Below are positions 44,042 to 45,565 of a DNA stretch of 45,565 nt, in pieces. Under the pieces are notes generated by a model. It made no database searches and was not told the DNA's origin. It was given only the letters and a program-made list of their open reading frames with translations. Both the position numbers and the translations under genes were made by a program. Positions within the stretch are counted from its first letter, which is position 1. Each line of letters starts with the position of its first letter. The stretch comes from Bacteroidota bacterium (GTDB lineage Bacteria > Bacteroidota > Bacteroidia > Bacteroidales > JADFUO01), in assembly GCA_030622635.1 (NCBI GenBank), contig JAUXFX010000003.1, forward strand, positions 1 through 45,565, in the 5' to 3' direction.

Positions 44042-45403
44042 ATGAAAAAATTTACATTGATTATTTTTATAACCGGCTTAATAAGCATGGTAGCATTATC
44101 GCAAATTACTATTACCACTGATGACATGCCGAATATTGATGATACAATTCGGTTAAGTTCAACTGTTTTTGTTCAAGGTATTGATTATACTGAAACCGGT
44201 GAAGATTATACATGGGACTTTTCAAGTCTTTTGCCATTATCACAGCAGGTTGACACTTTTGTAAGTGTTACTTCAACTCCTCTTCTGTATCAGATTGTTT
44301 TTATCCCTTATATCATATCAAATATAGCTTCTCCTATCGGTGAAATTGATTTTATTCCAAACTTTGAATTTACTGATATTTATCAGTTCTATAAGAATAC
44401 AGATACAGAATATAAGGATGTTGGATTTGCTTTTTCTTTTAATGAAATTCCTATTCCGGTAAAATATGATGATCCTGACATCCTGTATGAATTTCCAATG
44501 AATATGAGTAATGTTGATTCTTCCGAATCAAGTTTTGAATTTGAATTGAGTGGTTTGATTTATATTTCAAGTTATAAAAAACGTGTAAATACTGTTGATG
44601 GATGGGGAACTTTAATAACACCTTATGGTTCGTTTCAAACACTGCGTATAAAGTCAGAAATTGAACAATACGACAGTATTTATATTGATTCATTAGGTAT
44701 TGGATTTCCTGTTTACAGGGAAATAACCGAATATAAGTGGCTTGGAAATAATTTTGGATTACCATTATTGCAAATTAATGAAGAAGGCTTTGCTTTAAGT
44801 GTAAATTATATTGATTCGGCTCGAATATCTTATGCACCTCCTGCACCAAATGCAATAGCAGCTACAAATATTACACAAACAAGTTTTGATGCTAATTGGG
44901 AAACTTCAATATTTGCTGAAGGTTATTATCTTGATGTTGCAACCGACACAGGTTTTACAAGTTTTGTTTTAGGATATGAAAACCTAAATGTTGAAAATGT
45001 TGCAACTTACAATGTTTCAGGCTTAAGTGCAAATACCGGCTTTTATTATAGACTAAGAGCTTATAATGCAGGAGGTACAAGCGGAAATTCAAATGTTATT
45101 ACTGTAACTACAATTTCTGATATAAATGAACTTAAATATAAGTTGCTCAATATTAATGTTTATCCAAATCCTTGTGATGATATAATTACACTTGAATACA
45201 ATCTTCACGAGCCTTCTAAGGTAAATATTTCGTTATATTCAATAATTGGCTATGAAATTAAAAATTTGATTAATACTTCCAAATCAGCAGGAATACACAA
45301 AGAATTATTTAATCTTAAGAAATTAAATATATCCTCCGGAGAATATTTATTTAGGATAATAATTGATGATGCTATTTATATAAAAACAATTATAGTTAAC
45401 TAA
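44042..45403 (+). CDS. Secreted protein with fibronectin III domain and T9SS sorting domain
   Basis: The 453-residue protein has a signal peptide ending near VALSQ (residue 21). Residues 22-255 are an exported domain I do not recognise, opening with ITITTDDMPNIDDT and containing ETGEDYTWDFSSL. A fibronectin type III domain covers about 262-355 (TSFDANWETSIFAEGYYLDVATD, ANTGFYYRLRAYNAGGTSGNSN). The last 80 residues form a type A sorting signal (NVYPNPCDDIITLEY, LNISSGEYLFRIII) that sends the protein through the type IX system to the cell surface or medium. It follows tamB by 99 bp, with a palindrome between. An adhesive or binding role is likely, but unproven. Confidence 0.9.
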   Translation: MKKFTLIIFITGLISMVALSQITITTDDMPNIDDTIRLSSTVFVQGIDYTETGEDYTWDFSSLLPLSQQVDTFVSVTSTPLLYQIVFIPYIISNIASPIGEIDFIPNFEFTDIYQFYKNTDTEYKDVGFAFSFNEIPIPVKYDDPDILYEFPMNMSNVDSSESSFEFELSGLIYISSYKKRVNTVDGWGTLITPYGSFQTLRIKSEIEQYDSIYIDSLGIGFPVYREITEYKWLGNNFGLPLLQINEEGFALSVNYIDSARISYAPPAPNAIAATNITQTSFDANWETSIFAEGYYLDVATDTGFTSFVLGYENLNVENVATYNVSGLSANTGFYYRLRAYNAGGTSGNSNVITVTTISDINELKYKLLNINVYPNPCDDIITLEYNLHEPSKVNISLYSIIGYEIKNLINTSKSAGIHKELFNLKKLNISSGEYLFRIIIDDAIYIKTIIVN

Positions 45404-45565
45404 ATGAAATCCCGATTCAGCAGGGAATAATACATGCTGTAACTTCCTCTAATTATTTTCGTCTAAAAAAATGAAGTGAATACTTTATTTCCTTGTTCGC
45501 TTGTGAACATAAATAATCAAAAAACGAACAGTTTTATATAAAAAAATATTTACAAAACGGTTTTA

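Overview
The window is a 45.6 kb piece of a low-GC Bacteroidota chromosome. The evidence is two proteins with C-terminal type IX secretion sorting domains (14337-16682 and 44042-45403), a DUF3078 protein, a BatA-type protein, a TamB with N-terminal anchor, many MK(K)-start signal peptides, and promoters that fit the Bacteroidota pattern (TTG, about 19-20 bp, then TAnnTTTG). Shine-Dalgarno sequences are almost absent, also typical of the phylum. I see no tRNA, rRNA, CRISPR array, transposase or phage gene.

Layout. 1-6364: minus-strand genes for an aminotransferase, a small lipoprotein, a porin, an unrecognised 413-residue protein with an upstream cupin, and a DUF3078 protein. 6365-12093: dihydrolipoyl dehydrogenase, dTDP-4-dehydrorhamnose 3,5-epimerase, UvrA and a PKD lipoprotein. 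12397-18204: an outer-membrane barrel protein, a LOG-family protein, a retropepsin-like protease, a large FG-GAP/T9SS protein and a very basic polytopic membrane protein. 18264-26614: M23 peptidase, alpha/beta hydrolase with a lipocalin-like tail, GMP synthase, a LysM plus periplasmic-binding-fold protein and a MORN-like lipoprotein. 26703-31881: the accessory part, with a glycosyltransferase, a clan CD (caspase/C13-like) cysteine protease, a small protein that repeats the protease's N-terminal domain, a broken metallo-beta-lactamase-fold gene and 0.9 kb of repeat-rich DNA. 31882-45403: BatA-like protein, ParC, a lipoprotein, MenG/UbiE, TsaD, TamB and a T9SS protein.

The core genes serve ordinary cell functions: nucleotide synthesis, DNA repair and topology, menaquinone, t6A tRNA modification and envelope assembly. 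The points most worth a second look are the protease with its stand-alone N-terminal-domain partner (27649-30593), and the intergenic DNA, which is unusually full of degenerate tandem repeats with strict 7- or 8-bp phase plus a roughly 255-bp imperfect palindrome (25671-25929) with relatives elsewhere in the window.
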